64,000 nt of DNA, from the NCBI RefSeq assembly GCF_900099805.1, contig NZ_FNDR01000004.1:310001-374000 (forward strand). The letters run 5' to 3'. This DNA is from Variovorax sp. OV700 (GTDB lineage Bacteria > Pseudomonadota > Gammaproteobacteria > Burkholderiales > Burkholderiaceae_C). The notes below the pieces were generated by a model that saw nothing but the letters and a program-made list of their open reading frames with translations, searched no databases and was not told the origin of the DNA. This document shows, piece after piece, positions 7,312 to 17,282 of the stretch; position 1 is the stretch's first letter, and every line of letters starts with the position of its first letter. The position numbers were made by a program, and so were the translations under genes.

Positions 7312-8811
7312 ATGCCGCCGATTTTACTGGCCGTCGACAAGACCTATCCCAAAGGGCTCATGTGGTTTCGCCGCGACCTTCGCGTGGACGACAACGCAGC
7401 GCTCTACCAGGCCCTCCGGGCCTGCCGGCAGGTGGTGTGCGTTTTCGTGTTCGACCGGGCGATTCTGGACCCCCTCCCCCGGGTCGACCGGCGGGTGGAA
7501 TTCATCCGCGAATCGCTGGTGGAGCTCGACGCCGAGCTGCAGGCGCTCAGCGGCGGGCTGATCGTGCGCCACGCCGCCGCGGCCGACGAAGTTCCGGCCC
7601 TGGCGCACGAACTGGACGTGCAGGCCGTTTTTGCCAACCGCGACGACGAGCCCGACGCGCTGGCGCGCGATGCCCAGGTGCTAGGCGCCCTGGCCAATGC
7701 CGGGGTGGCCTTTCACACCTACAAGGATTCCGCCGTTTTCGACCGTGACGAGCTGCTGACCAAAACGGGCCAGCCCTACACGGTGTTCACGCCCTACAAG
7801 CGGGCCTGGTTGGCCAAGGTGGATTCTTTCTTCCTGAAGTCCTACCCGGTTCGCGCCCACGCCGAGGCGCTGGCGCCGCCGCCCGAGGCCTACCGCGCGC
7901 CGGTGCCGTCGCTGGAGGGGATCGGTTTCCGGAAGAGCAATCTTTCCGAGCTCGAGATTCCGACCGGCACCAGCGGCGCGGCGGCGCTGTTCGAAGACTT
8001 CTTCCAGCGCATTGACCGCTACGACGCGGCGCGCAACTTTCCGGCGGTGCGGGGGCCGAGCTACCTGGGCGTGCATCTGCGCTTCGGCACGGTATCGATC
8101 CGGCAGCTGGCGGGGGTGGCGCACCAGCTCGCGCTCCAGGGCGACGCGGGCGCGGCGACCTGGCTCAGCGAGCTGGTCTGGCGGGAGTTCTATTTCCAGA
8201 TCCTTGCGCACTTCCCGCACGTGCATTCGGGCGGCGAATCGAAGAGCTTCCGGCCCGAGTACGACAAGATCCAGTGGCACCACGGCAAGCATGCCGACCA
8301 GCTGTTCGAAGCCTGGTGCCAGAGCCGCACCGGCTACCCGCTGGTGGACGCCGCCATGCTGCAGATCAACCAGAGCGGATACATGCACAACCGGCTGCGC
8401 ATGGTGGTAGCGAGCTTCCTCTGCAAGGACCTGGGGCTGGACTGGCGGCGCGGCGAGCGCTACTTTGCTCTGCACCTGAACGACTTCGAGCTGGCGTCGA
8501 ACAACGGCGGCTGGCAGTGGGCCAGCTCCAGCGGCTGCGACGCGCAGCCCTACTTTCGCATCTTCAACCCGGTGACGCAGAGCGAGCGCTTCGACCCCGA
8601 AGGCAAGTTCATCCGGCGCTACCTGCCGCAGCTTGCAGGGCTGTCGAACGCGGCCATCCACGCGCCCTGGACGGCCTCGCCGGTGGAACTGGAAGCAGCA
8701 GGCATCAAGCTCGGCGAGAACTATCCGAAGCCGGTGGTGGACCACGCTGAGGCGCGCGAAAAGACACTGCAGCGCTACGGCGTGGCGCGGGCCAAGGCGC
8801 TGCAAAAATAA
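7312..8811 (+). CDS. phrB: Deoxyribodipyrimidine photo-lyase
   Basis: A 499-residue FAD-dependent photolyase that splits UV-induced cyclobutane pyrimidine dimers with blue light. The N-terminal antenna domain starts at GLMWFRRDLRVDDN. The FAD domain carries WLSELVWREFYFQIL, then AWCQSRTGYPLVDAAMLQ, NRLRMVVASFL and ASSSGCDAQPYFRIFNP, the usual flavin and lesion-binding blocks. The ATG at 7312 is used, but it abuts the divergent yqgE start (CATATG) and lacks a strong ribosome site, so the Met at 7360 remains possible. It ends at a shared bidirectional terminator. Confidence 0.95.
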   Translation: MPPILLAVDKTYPKGLMWFRRDLRVDDNAALYQALRACRQVVCVFVFDRAILDPLPRVDRRVEFIRESLVELDAELQALSGGLIVRHAAAADEVPALAHELDVQAVFANRDDEPDALARDAQVLGALANAGVAFHTYKDSAVFDRDELLTKTGQPYTVFTPYKRAWLAKVDSFFLKSYPVRAHAEALAPPPEAYRAPVPSLEGIGFRKSNLSELEIPTGTSGAAALFEDFFQRIDRYDAARNFPAVRGPSYLGVHLRFGTVSIRQLAGVAHQLALQGDAGAATWLSELVWREFYFQILAHFPHVHSGGESKSFRPEYDKIQWHHGKHADQLFEAWCQSRTGYPLVDAAMLQINQSGYMHNRLRMVVASFLCKDLGLDWRRGERYFALHLNDFELASNNGGWQWASSSGCDAQPYFRIFNPVTQSERFDPEGKFIRRYLPQLAGLSNAAIHAPWTASPVELEAAGIKLGENYPKPVVDHAEAREKTLQRYGVARAKALQK

Positions 8812-8812
8812 C

Positions 8813-8834
8813 AAAGGGGCCCGAAGGCCCCTTT
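8813..8834. terminator. Bidirectional terminator between phrB and pilL
   Basis: AAAGGGGCC (8813-8821) pairs perfectly with GGCCCCTTT (8826-8834) around a CGAA tetraloop. It lies two bases after the photolyase stop and 17 bases before the stop of the convergent kinase gene. T-rich sequence follows on the minus strand, so it can serve both genes. Confidence 0.82.
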
Positions 8835-8851
8835 GTCTGGGTGGCAAGGTT

Positions 8852-11800
8852 TCAGGCTGCCGCGGCCAGCGCCGGTTCGCTCGTGTACGCACGCACCAGG
8901 CGCAGCAGTTCCTCTTCCGAGTAGGGCTTGCCGAGGTAGTGGTTCACACCCAGCGTGCGGGCGTAGTCGCGGTGCTTCTCGGCGATGCGCGAGGTGATCA
9001 TGATGATCGGCAGGCCCGCCATGGAGTCGTCCGCGCGGATGTTGCGTGCCAGGTCGAAGCCGTCCATGCGCGGCATTTCGATGTCGGACAGCACCACGGC
9101 CGGGCGCTCTTGCTGGAGGCGTTCGAGCGCCTGCAGGCCGTCGGCCGCGAGCGACACGCGATAGCCTTCGCGCTGCAGCAGGCGCTGCGTCACGCGGCGC
9201 ACCGTGATGGAGTCGTCCACCACCAGCACCAGCGGAACCTGCGGCACCGGCGGAGCCAGCACCGGCAACGGTTCATGCGGCGCAGCACCCTCTTCGGCAC
9301 CGGTCGAGCCGCCATGCGCGGGCGCCACCAGCGCGGCAGCCTGGCGCAGGCGAGCCTGTTCGCCATGCACCGCGGCCAGCGCCACCGGGTTGTAGATTAG
9401 GGCCACCGCGCCCGAAGCCAGCACCGAGATGCCAGCCAGGCCCGGAAGGCGCGCAAGCTGCGGCCCGAGGTTCTTGACCACGACTTCCTGGTTGCCCAGC
9501 ACTTCGTCCACGTGCAGGCCCACACGCTGCGCCGCGCTTCGCACGATCACGACGGTGTTGTTCTTGCTGGTGGGGTGCTCGCTGCGTGCAGAGGCCTGCA
9601 GCAGTGCACCGGCCCAGTAGAACGGCACCTGTTCGCTGCCGAACGGATGGCTGTTGTGCAGGTAGGCGGCTTCGAGCTCGGTGCTGCTCACGCGCTGCAC
9701 CAGCTCGACCAGGTTGGACGGCACGCCGATCGACACCTCGCCGGCGCGCAGCATCACCACGTGCGTCACCGCGGTGGTAAGCGGCAGCACCAGCTTGAAG
9801 GTCGTGCCCTGGCCGGCCGTGCTGTGCGTTTCGATGCGGCCGCCGAGCGCCGCGATCTGCGCGCGCACCACGTCCATGCCGATGCCGCGGCCTGCCAGCT
9901 CGGACACTTGCCCGGCGGTGGAGAAGCCTGGCTTGAAGATCAGCTCGGTGGCTTGCTCGGGCGACAGTTCCTGGTCCGCTTCCAGCAGGCCCAGCGTGCG
10001 GGCACGTTCGGCAATGCGCTTGTGGTCCAGGCCGGCGCCGTCGTCGCGGAAGCTCACCGAGACGTCGTTGCCTTCGTGGTGCAGGTCGATCACGATCAGG
10101 CCGTTGGCGTCCTTGCCCGACTTTTCGCGTGCGGCCGGATCCTCGATGCCGTGGGCCACGCAATTGCGCAGCAGGTGCTCGAAGGCAGGCGTCATCCGGT
10201 CGAGCACGCCGCGGTCCATTTCGATGGAGCCGCCGACGATGTCCAGGCGCACCTGCTTGCCAGTGTCTTTCGACGCCTGGCGCACCACGCGGTAGAGGCG
10301 GTCGGAAATGCCCTCGAACTCCACCATGCGCGTACGCAGGAGGCCGCGCTGCAGTTCGCGCGTTTGGCGCGCCTGGACGCTGAGGTCGTCTTCCGTCGCC
10401 TGCACCGTCTTTTGCAGCGTGCGCTGCACGGTGGCCACGTCGTTCACCGACTCGGCCATCATGCGCGTGAGTTCCTGCACGCGGGTGAAGCGGTCGAACT
10501 CGAGCGGGTCGAAGCTCTGCTGCGAATCCTTGGCCTGCGCGAGGCGGGACTGCATCTGGCTTTCGGCCTGCACCTCGATGTCGCGCAATTGCTGGCGCAG
10601 GCGGTCGAGGTTGCCCGTCAGGTCGGAGAGCGAACCGCGCAGCTGGCCGAGTTCGGCTTCGAGGCGCGAGCGCGTGATGATGACCTCGCCGGTCTGCGCC
10701 ACCAGGCGGTCGAGCAGCTGGGTGCGGATGCGCACGGCCTGGGTCGACACCGAGCGCAGGGGCGCAAGCAGCGCGGGCGCGGGGCGCGGCAGGAGCGATG
10801 GCAGGGCGGTCGCTCCCGCTGCGGAGGCGGCGTCTTCGCCGTCGTCGGCGGAGGCCGCCTTTTCGTCATTGGCGGAGACGCCGGATTCGGCGGGAACCTG
10901 CACCAGCTGGACACCCGGCGAGGTGGCGGCTGCCGTTGCCACCAGCTGGGCCACTTCGGCCTGGGTGGCATCGTCCGCGGCACGCAGCGCGTCGAAGGTC
11001 GCCTGCAGCGCGTCGAGGCGCGTGAGCAGCTTTTCGATTTCGACCCGGTCGGCGCCGCCCTGAGTGCCCAGGGCTTCGATCTCGGATTCCATGCGGTGCG
11101 CGCGCTCGCCAAGGCGCATGGCACCGGCCAGCCGGGCGCTGCCCTTGAGCGTGTGCAGCGTGCGCAGCACGGAGGCGCGCGGCGCGTTGTCGTCGGGGTG
11201 GTGCGCCCACTGGCGCAGCGCGTGACCCAGTTGGGGCAGCAGTTCCTGCGCTTCTTCCTCGAAGATCGGGAACAGGTCGACGTCAACCGCGTCCGCCATG
11301 TCGATGGCGTCTTCGGAATCGTCCAGCGCCACGTCGGCCATGCCGTCGGAGGCCGCCATATGCTGGTGCGGCCGGGTCTCGATGCGCGCGGCAGCCTCGG
11401 CCGGCATGGGCGCGGCAGCGATGTCGCGCAGCGCCTGGAGCGTGCCTTCAGAAGGCTCGCGCAGGAAGCCCACGGCAAACTGGTGCAGCAGGCGACGCAG
11501 CTCGTCGGCCGCGGCAACAAGCACCACGCCCTGTTCGCGCGACCCGCTGCCCTGCATTTGCAGATGCTGCAGCGCGGCTTCAAGCAGGCGGGCCATGCCC
11601 GAGAGGCTGTGGAAACCGACCGTGGCCGAACTGCCGGCCAGCGAATGGGCCAGCGCGACGGTCGAATCGGACAGCCGCTCGTGGGATTCGAGCGCCCACT
11701 CGCCGACTTCGGTGGCCAGTTGCCTGGACCATTCGTCGGCTTCGTTGAGATAGACGTTGTAGAGCGCGATGCCGATGCGCAGCGGCCCGATGACCTTGAC

Positions 11801-14800
11801 CTGGTCTTCGGCGCCCGACACGGCAGCGGCCACTTCGGTGGCTTCAGTGGTTTCGGCGGTTTCCAGGATTTCGGCCCGCGGAATTTCTTCGGCCGCGGCT
11901 TCGGCGGCCGTGGCCAGAACCGGTTCCTCGGCCAAGGCCGGTGCTTCGTCCGCCGCAACCACGGCAGGCTCTTCGGACTCCAGCTGCAAAGCCGGCGCTT
12001 CCACGATCTCTTCGGCCGGCGTTACTTCGGCGGCAAGGGGCACAGGCTCTTGGGCAATGACCGGTGCCGGCTCGGGCGCCCAATCAAGGTCTGGCAGACC
12101 GTCCAGCGCGGGCAGTTCGGGCACGGGCTCAGGCGACGGTTCGGCAGCGGCTTCGGCCAGGAACGAAGCGGCGGTTGCCGGTTCGGCCTTGGCGGGCTCC
12201 AGGAAGTCGAACTTCTCGCCGTCGGCCCAGACAGGCTCGTCGGCCGGTGCGGGCTTGGATTCGAAGTCGAGGAAGTCGGTCGACGTGAAGTCGTCTTCGG
12301 CTTCGGGCTTTGCGGCCTCCTGCGGCGCCTCTGCGGGCAGTTCGAACGCGGCAACGGGTGCAGGCTCGAGCGGTGCCGACGCGGGGAACGACAGGTCGGG
12401 CAGCTCCGGGAGTTCCGGCATCGCCAGCGGCGCAACCGCCGGCGGTTCAGCGGCAATGTGGCGCGCGGCCACGGCCAGAGCCTCCGCATCGGCGACACGC
12501 GCCGGCGTGGTGGGCACGGGCTCGCCCGCCAGAAGGGCATCCGCCACGCGGCTGAAGTGCGACGACTGCCAGCCATGCGTCGAGCCCGAAGCGATGGCTT
12601 CGACCCATTGGCTGAATTCCTCGAGCGCCTTGCGGGTGCCGACGAGCAGATCGGGCGTGGCGTCGCGCTGGTCGGCCAGCCAGGTGTTGAGCACCTGCTC
12701 GAAGGACCAAGCGGCGTCGCCGAAGTCGGTCAGGCCGACCATGCGCGAACTGCCCTTCAGCGTGTGGAACGCACGCCGCAGGATGGTGAGTTCCTCGGTA
12801 TCGTCGGGATGGCCGCCGAGCTCGTCGATGGCGGCCAGGCCGTTTTGCACCACCTCGCGGGCCTCGTCGAGGAAGATGTTCTGCAGGTCGTCTTCTTCGA
12901 GTTCGGTGACTTCGGTATCGGGCAGTGCCGCGGGACCGGTGATCTTGTTCGTCCAGCTGTCGGCCTTGCGGCTGAATTCCTCGATGGGCGACACCTTCGC
13001 CTTGCGGTTGGGCGTGGCGAGCGCGGCGAGCTTCGACGCAATCTGGGCGTCGACTTCCTCGATGCTGAGCACGGCATCGCCGCCGGTGGCAGCACCCGGT
13101 GCAGCGACATCCGCGGCGGCGCTGTCGGTGGCCTGGCGGCCCATCAGCGGCTTGAGTTCGCCGGCTTCCTGGTCGAACACGAACAGGCGCTTGGCGAGCG
13201 TGGGCTGGTAGCCCAGCATGTCGATCAGGAAACCCAGCGCGCCCAGGTTGTTGCCCAGCGCGTCGAAGCTCTGCATCTCCTCCACGGGCGATGCGTTGCC
13301 CACCAGCATCTGCTCGACATCGTCGCGCATGCGCTGGACGGTGTGGGCGGCCTGGTCAAGCCCAAGCACCGAGAACACGCCGCGCATTTGCAGCAGCTGG
13401 GTCGGAACGGTGCGCAGCAGGCCCTTCTCGGCCGGGCGGCGGAAATACTGGTCGAGCGACTTTTCGAGTTCGCTCAGGTGGCTGCGCAATTCGTCGACCA
13501 CGGTGCCCATGGTCTGGCGATCGCTCACGCGGCGGTACAGGTCCTCCATCCAGGGCTCGAGCGGCTCCGAATGGCCGCCTTCGCGCACGCGCTCGATGCG
13601 GCCCGCCAGCTGAAGGGTGCGGGAGGTGAGTTGCGGATCGCTCGGGTCGAGGTCTTCGAGCGCGGCTTCCAGATAGAGCACCGAGGTGGCGACTTCCATC
13701 GCAAGCTCGGTATCCGGCGGCTGGCCGGAGCGCACGGAGGCTTCGACTGCATGCGTGAGTGCGTCCACCATCGGCTGGATCGGCGGATGCAGCCGCTGAA
13801 GCGACTCGCCGAGCTGTGCGAAGGTGTCGGCCACCTGGCGCGTGCGGGTGATGTCGCCGCCCGAAAGCGCCGACCACATTTCCTTGGCGGTTTCGATGCG
13901 CTTGCGGGCTTGGGCAAGCACCAGCGGATCGAAGCGGCCGAACTGCTCGACGCTGTAGTCGACACGCGGCTCGCCCGCGACGCCCCAGGCGGCGCGCACG
14001 GTGCGCAGCGTGGCGGCTTCGTCGGAGGCAGCGGCGGGCACGGCCTGCGCGCAAAAGAACAACAGGTCCTGGCCGAGGCGGTCGGAAACCGCGCTGTCGC
14101 CGCGCGCCAGCGTGGCGTATTGCAGCAGCACGCGCGAGGCGGCGCGCTTGACGTAGGAATCGGCGGGAATCAGCTCCAGCGCCAAGGCTTCGAAAAAGCC
14201 CGCGGCGAGGGTCCAGAAACTTGCGACACGGGGCAGCAGCGCACCGCGCCCGAGCCCCAGGCACAGCGCCTGCAGCCGGCGCGCGGCCTGCGGGTCGCCG
14301 GTCTTGACCAGCTGCAGCACTTCGCGGTCGAGCCGCGAACGCACGGCCGGGTCATAGGCCAGCGCGGCCTGGGTCAGCGCGGGACGCACTTCGACCCAGC
14401 GCCAGGCGACATTCCAGAGATCGGCCGGATGCACGCGCTCGTTGCCGACCAGTTCGAGCACATCGCGGTATTGCGGAAAGAGCGCGACCGACGACACGGC
14501 CTTGCCGGCCAGCAGTGCGTTGAGAAAATCGACGACGGCAAAGCCGGCGCGCTCGATCTTCAGGACCGCGCTGTCGGTGCAGCGCTGCGGTTCGGCAATG
14601 AAGCCCTGCACCGCGAACTCGATGGAGCCGAGCACCAGGGCGGGGGCGTTATTGCCCACCATCTGAAGCGCGCCGACGGACTGGTGCAGTTGCTGGCGGG
14701 CCATTTGCAACGGGCCGCTCTCGAGATCCGAGGCACTGCCCACGTCGCGCACGAAGCGCCGCAACGACTTGCCCACACCATCGAGGGATTTCTGAATTTC

Positions 14801-14887
14801 TCCCAGCACCCAGGCCAGCGGCCCGAGGTCTTCGGTGGCCGGCACGTTGCCGGCAATGGGGGCCGTGGCAGGGGATTGAATCGACAC
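8852..14887 (-). CDS. pilL: PilL/ChpA-type hybrid chemosensory histidine kinase
   Basis: A 2011-residue CheA-like kinase of the Pil-Chp system controlling type IV pilus motility. Order: a FimL-like helical N-terminal region (about 1-560); a first Hpt domain with AFHTLKGSS (His708); a long Ala/Pro/Glu-rich linker (about 800-1030); a second Hpt-like domain with AHSLAGSS (His1081); a third with LHTLKGS (His1245); a dimerisation helix pair; the ATPase domain (Asn1575, DDGAGL 1615-1620, GRGIGMD 1666-1672); a CheW-like domain (about 1706-1850); and a receiver domain with Asp1891/1892, phospho-acceptor Asp1935 and Lys1987. The start is GTG. It is the last gene of the pilGHIJL cluster, 28 bases after pilJ. 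The usual PilK/CheB genes do not follow. Confidence 0.93.
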   Translation of the reverse strand: MSIQSPATAPIAGNVPATEDLGPLAWVLGEIQKSLDGVGKSLRRFVRDVGSASDLESGPLQMARQQLHQSVGALQMVGNNAPALVLGSIEFAVQGFIAEPQRCTDSAVLKIERAGFAVVDFLNALLAGKAVSSVALFPQYRDVLELVGNERVHPADLWNVAWRWVEVRPALTQAALAYDPAVRSRLDREVLQLVKTGDPQAARRLQALCLGLGRGALLPRVASFWTLAAGFFEALALELIPADSYVKRAASRVLLQYATLARGDSAVSDRLGQDLLFFCAQAVPAAASDEAATLRTVRAAWGVAGEPRVDYSVEQFGRFDPLVLAQARKRIETAKEMWSALSGGDITRTRQVADTFAQLGESLQRLHPPIQPMVDALTHAVEASVRSGQPPDTELAMEVATSVLYLEAALEDLDPSDPQLTSRTLQLAGRIERVREGGHSEPLEPWMEDLYRRVSDRQTMGTVVDELRSHLSELEKSLDQYFRRPAEKGLLRTVPTQLLQMRGVFSVLGLDQAAHTVQRMRDDVEQMLVGNASPVEEMQSFDALGNNLGALGFLIDMLGYQPTLAKRLFVFDQEAGELKPLMGRQATDSAAADVAAPGAATGGDAVLSIEEVDAQIASKLAALATPNRKAKVSPIEEFSRKADSWTNKITGPAALPDTEVTELEEDDLQNIFLDEAREVVQNGLAAIDELGGHPDDTEELTILRRAFHTLKGSSRMVGLTDFGDAAWSFEQVLNTWLADQRDATPDLLVGTRKALEEFSQWVEAIASGSTHGWQSSHFSRVADALLAGEPVPTTPARVADAEALAVAARHIAAEPPAVAPLAMPELPELPDLSFPASAPLEPAPVAAFELPAEAPQEAAKPEAEDDFTSTDFLDFESKPAPADEPVWADGEKFDFLEPAKAEPATAASFLAEAAAEPSPEPVPELPALDGLPDLDWAPEPAPVIAQEPVPLAAEVTPAEEIVEAPALQLESEEPAVVAADEAPALAEEPVLATAAEAAAEEIPRAEILETAETTEATEVAAAVSGAEDQVKVIGPLRIGIALYNVYLNEADEWSRQLATEVGEWALESHERLSDSTVALAHSLAGSSATVGFHSLSGMARLLEAALQHLQMQGSGSREQGVVLVAAADELRRLLHQFAVGFLREPSEGTLQALRDIAAAPMPAEAAARIETRPHQHMAASDGMADVALDDSEDAIDMADAVDVDLFPIFEEEAQELLPQLGHALRQWAHHPDDNAPRASVLRTLHTLKGSARLAGAMRLGERAHRMESEIEALGTQGGADRVEIEKLLTRLDALQATFDALRAADDATQAEVAQLVATAAATSPGVQLVQVPAESGVSANDEKAASADDGEDAASAAGATALPSLLPRPAPALLAPLRSVSTQAVRIRTQLLDRLVAQTGEVIITRSRLEAELGQLRGSLSDLTGNLDRLRQQLRDIEVQAESQMQSRLAQAKDSQQSFDPLEFDRFTRVQELTRMMAESVNDVATVQRTLQKTVQATEDDLSVQARQTRELQRGLLRTRMVEFEGISDRLYRVVRQASKDTGKQVRLDIVGGSIEMDRGVLDRMTPAFEHLLRNCVAHGIEDPAAREKSGKDANGLIVIDLHHEGNDVSVSFRDDGAGLDHKRIAERARTLGLLEADQELSPEQATELIFKPGFSTAGQVSELAGRGIGMDVVRAQIAALGGRIETHSTAGQGTTFKLVLPLTTAVTHVVMLRAGEVSIGVPSNLVELVQRVSSTELEAAYLHNSHPFGSEQVPFYWAGALLQASARSEHPTSKNNTVVIVRSAAQRVGLHVDEVLGNQEVVVKNLGPQLARLPGLAGISVLASGAVALIYNPVALAAVHGEQARLRQAAALVAPAHGGSTGAEEGAAPHEPLPVLAPPVPQVPLVLVVDDSITVRRVTQRLLQREGYRVSLAADGLQALERLQQERPAVVLSDIEMPRMDGFDLARNIRADDSMAGLPIIMITSRIAEKHRDYARTLGVNHYLGKPYSEEELLRLVRAYTSEPALAAAA

Positions 14888-14915
14888 GTTGGATGCTCGC
14901 CGTTCTTAACTTTTG

Positions 14916-17240
14916 TCAGGCAATCTTGAATCGGGCGACCGAACGGCGCAGTTCTTCCGCCATCTGCGAAAGTTCACGCACCTGCTGGGCCGTGGTACGG
15001 GTACCTTCACCGGTCTGCTCGGTCACCGCAAAAATGTGCTGGATGTTGGCAGCCACCACGTTGGCCGAATCGGCTTCGCGGGACGCGGACTGCGAGATCT
15101 GCTCGATGAGGTCTGCAAGGCGGCGCGACACGCGGTCGATCTCGGTCAGTGCGGTACCTGCATTGTCGGACAGCTTGGCCCCTTCGACCACACCCTGCGT
15201 GGAGCGCTCCATGGCGCCCACCGCATCCTGCGTGTCGGTCTGAATGGCCTTCACCAGCGCCGAGATCTGGCGCGTGGCGTCTGCGGAGCGTTCAGCCAGC
15301 CGCTGCACTTCTTCTGCCACCACCGAGAAGCCGCGACCGGCTTCACCGGCCGATGCGGCCTGGATGGCGGCGTTCAGTGCCAGCACGTTCGTCTGTTCGG
15401 TAATGTCCGAAATCAGTTCGGTGATTTCGCCGATCTCCTGCGAGGATTCGCCCAGGCGCTTGATGCGCTTGGAGGTTTCCTGGATCTGGTCGCGGATGGA
15501 GTTCATACCGCCGATGGCGTTCTGCACGGCCTGCAGACCCGAGGACGCAGCCTGCAGCGACTGGCGCGCCACCGTGGCGGACTCTTGCGCTTGCGTGGAC
15601 ACGCCGTTGATTCGCTCGGCCATGGTCAGCACCGACTGGCCGGTTTCGCGAATTTCGCGCAGCTGTTCGGTCGAAGCGGCGAGCAGTTCGGTCGAGGTGC
15701 TTTCCACCTGCGACGTCGTCTGCGCCACGCGGGTTGCCGTGTTCTGCACGTTGCCCACCAGCAGACGCAGTTCTTCCACCGTGTAGTTCACCGAGTCGGC
15801 AATGGCGCCGGTGATGTCCTCGGTCACCGTGGCTTCCTGCGTCAGGTCGCCTTCGGCCACTGTCTGCAGTTCGTTCATCAGCCGAAGAATGGCGGCCTGG
15901 TTGGCGTTGTTGACGCGGCCGGCCTCATCGCTGGCCTGCTCGGCCGCGAGACGCTCGCGTTCGGCGACGGCGGCGCGTTCACGGCCTTCACGCACTTGCA
16001 CGAAACCGATGGCGCCGGCGAGGGCCAGGGCGGCCAGCGAGAGCACGAACAGCATCACGATCGTTCCGGCGCCCAGGCCGGTGCGGGCGGAGAGCTTGTC
16101 CTGCAGATCGCCGAGCGACTTACGCAGCGGTTCGCTGTCGGTCAGGATGCTGGCCTGCGCTTCGCGCGCGGCCACCAGGCCCTGCAGGTTGCCCAGAATG
16201 GCGGAAGCCTGCGTCCGCATCTGCTCGTAGGTCTTGAGAATGGCTTCGAGCTGCTGGCGGGTCTGCGGGTCCTTCGAGCCGGGGAAACGCTGTTGCGCAT
16301 TGCCGTCGAGCAGGCCGCGCGTGGTTTCCTGGAAGGTGTTCAAGTCCTTGCCGAGCAGGAACACGGCGTCGGGGTTCACGCCTTCGACCGTGAAGAATTC
16401 GTTGGTCGACTTGCCGATGCGCTGGGTCAGCATCACGAGCTGGCCGGCGGCCGAGATTTCGGGCAGCGTGGCGTTCTGCTGCATCTTGAGCGATGCCACG
16501 GTTTCCGTCATTTCGAGCAGCGCGGACGACTGCTGGTTGATGTCGCGCAAGGCGGCACCCACCTGCGTCAGGATCTGACGCTGGGCCAGCACGGCCTTGG
16601 CGCTGGCGTCGGCACGGGCGACCAGCGGATTGATCTTGCCCATGTCCTCGTCGTACTGGTTGCCCACGCGTTCGAGGCGCAGCGCATCGTCGCCGTTGGT
16701 CAGACCCTGCACGCGGCGCGAGAGGTCGTCGGCGCTGTCCTTCACTTCGACGAACGCGGGCGCGCTGCCGACGAGAGCCTGCGAGATCGACTTTGCAAGT
16801 CGCTGCGACTGCATCAGCGACTGGCCGGTGGCGGCCACCTGCTGCGCAAGGCGCTCGGCGCGAAGAATGGCGGAGCCGGCCACCAGCAACAGCAGCAGCA
16901 CCACGACCGCCAGCATGATCGCCAGGATCCGCTGCTGGCGCGCCGGGTTGGAGCCCGCTCGTCCCGTGGGGGCCTGCGCCTGCGCGCCTTCGGCAGAGGC
17001 GGCATCGGCCTCGTTGGCGGCCTCGCCGACCAGCGTGGCACCGTCGGCAAAGCCGGTGGGCACCGGCTCGTCGGAGGTGCGGCCTTGATTCCTGGCCAGG
17101 CGGACGGTCTTTTCGTCCGGCACCTGAACCGTGTCGACGTCGTCGAGCGATAAGGTGGAACCGGAGCCGTCGACGCGGGCCTTGTCGTTGCCGCTTTGAG
17201 CGGGCAGTAATTTCTTGAACTTGTCGGCGATCGAGCTCAC
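14916..17240 (-). CDS. pilJ: Methyl-accepting chemotaxis protein PilJ
   Basis: A 774-residue inner-membrane chemoreceptor of the Pil-Chp pathway. The N-terminal cytoplasmic tail (1-103) is unusually long and Ala/Asp-rich. TM1 is about 105-127 and TM2 about 391-414; between them lie the PilJ-type periplasmic helical modules. A HAMP region (about 415-495) leads to the signalling coiled coil, whose tip reads EQTNVLALNAAIQAASAGEA (615-634). It should signal to the PilL kinase through PilI. The GTG start has AAGGAC seven bases upstream. No C-terminal CheR-tethering pentapeptide is seen; the protein ends SVARFKIA. Confidence 0.94.
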   Translation of the reverse strand: MSSIADKFKKLLPAQSGNDKARVDGSGSTLSLDDVDTVQVPDEKTVRLARNQGRTSDEPVPTGFADGATLVGEAANEADAASAEGAQAQAPTGRAGSNPARQQRILAIMLAVVVLLLLLVAGSAILRAERLAQQVAATGQSLMQSQRLAKSISQALVGSAPAFVEVKDSADDLSRRVQGLTNGDDALRLERVGNQYDEDMGKINPLVARADASAKAVLAQRQILTQVGAALRDINQQSSALLEMTETVASLKMQQNATLPEISAAGQLVMLTQRIGKSTNEFFTVEGVNPDAVFLLGKDLNTFQETTRGLLDGNAQQRFPGSKDPQTRQQLEAILKTYEQMRTQASAILGNLQGLVAAREAQASILTDSEPLRKSLGDLQDKLSARTGLGAGTIVMLFVLSLAALALAGAIGFVQVREGRERAAVAERERLAAEQASDEAGRVNNANQAAILRLMNELQTVAEGDLTQEATVTEDITGAIADSVNYTVEELRLLVGNVQNTATRVAQTTSQVESTSTELLAASTEQLREIRETGQSVLTMAERINGVSTQAQESATVARQSLQAASSGLQAVQNAIGGMNSIRDQIQETSKRIKRLGESSQEIGEITELISDITEQTNVLALNAAIQAASAGEAGRGFSVVAEEVQRLAERSADATRQISALVKAIQTDTQDAVGAMERSTQGVVEGAKLSDNAGTALTEIDRVSRRLADLIEQISQSASREADSANVVAANIQHIFAVTEQTGEGTRTTAQQVRELSQMAEELRRSVARFKIA

Positions 17241-17282
17241 GGTCGGTCCTTCAGGTGGTTGTCTTCTGGCTGTGCGGATGCA

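Noticed and set aside
9512..14929. Very long plus-strand open frame (about 1800 codons) opposite pilL
   Set aside because: It is the antisense shadow of the kinase gene, produced by high GC codon bias. Its translation is rich in Gly, Arg, His and Gln with no domain, while the minus strand gives clear Hpt, ATPase, CheW and receiver domains.
14913..17153. Plus-strand open frame of about 750 codons opposite pilJ
   Set aside because: Antisense shadow; the minus strand encodes a complete chemoreceptor.
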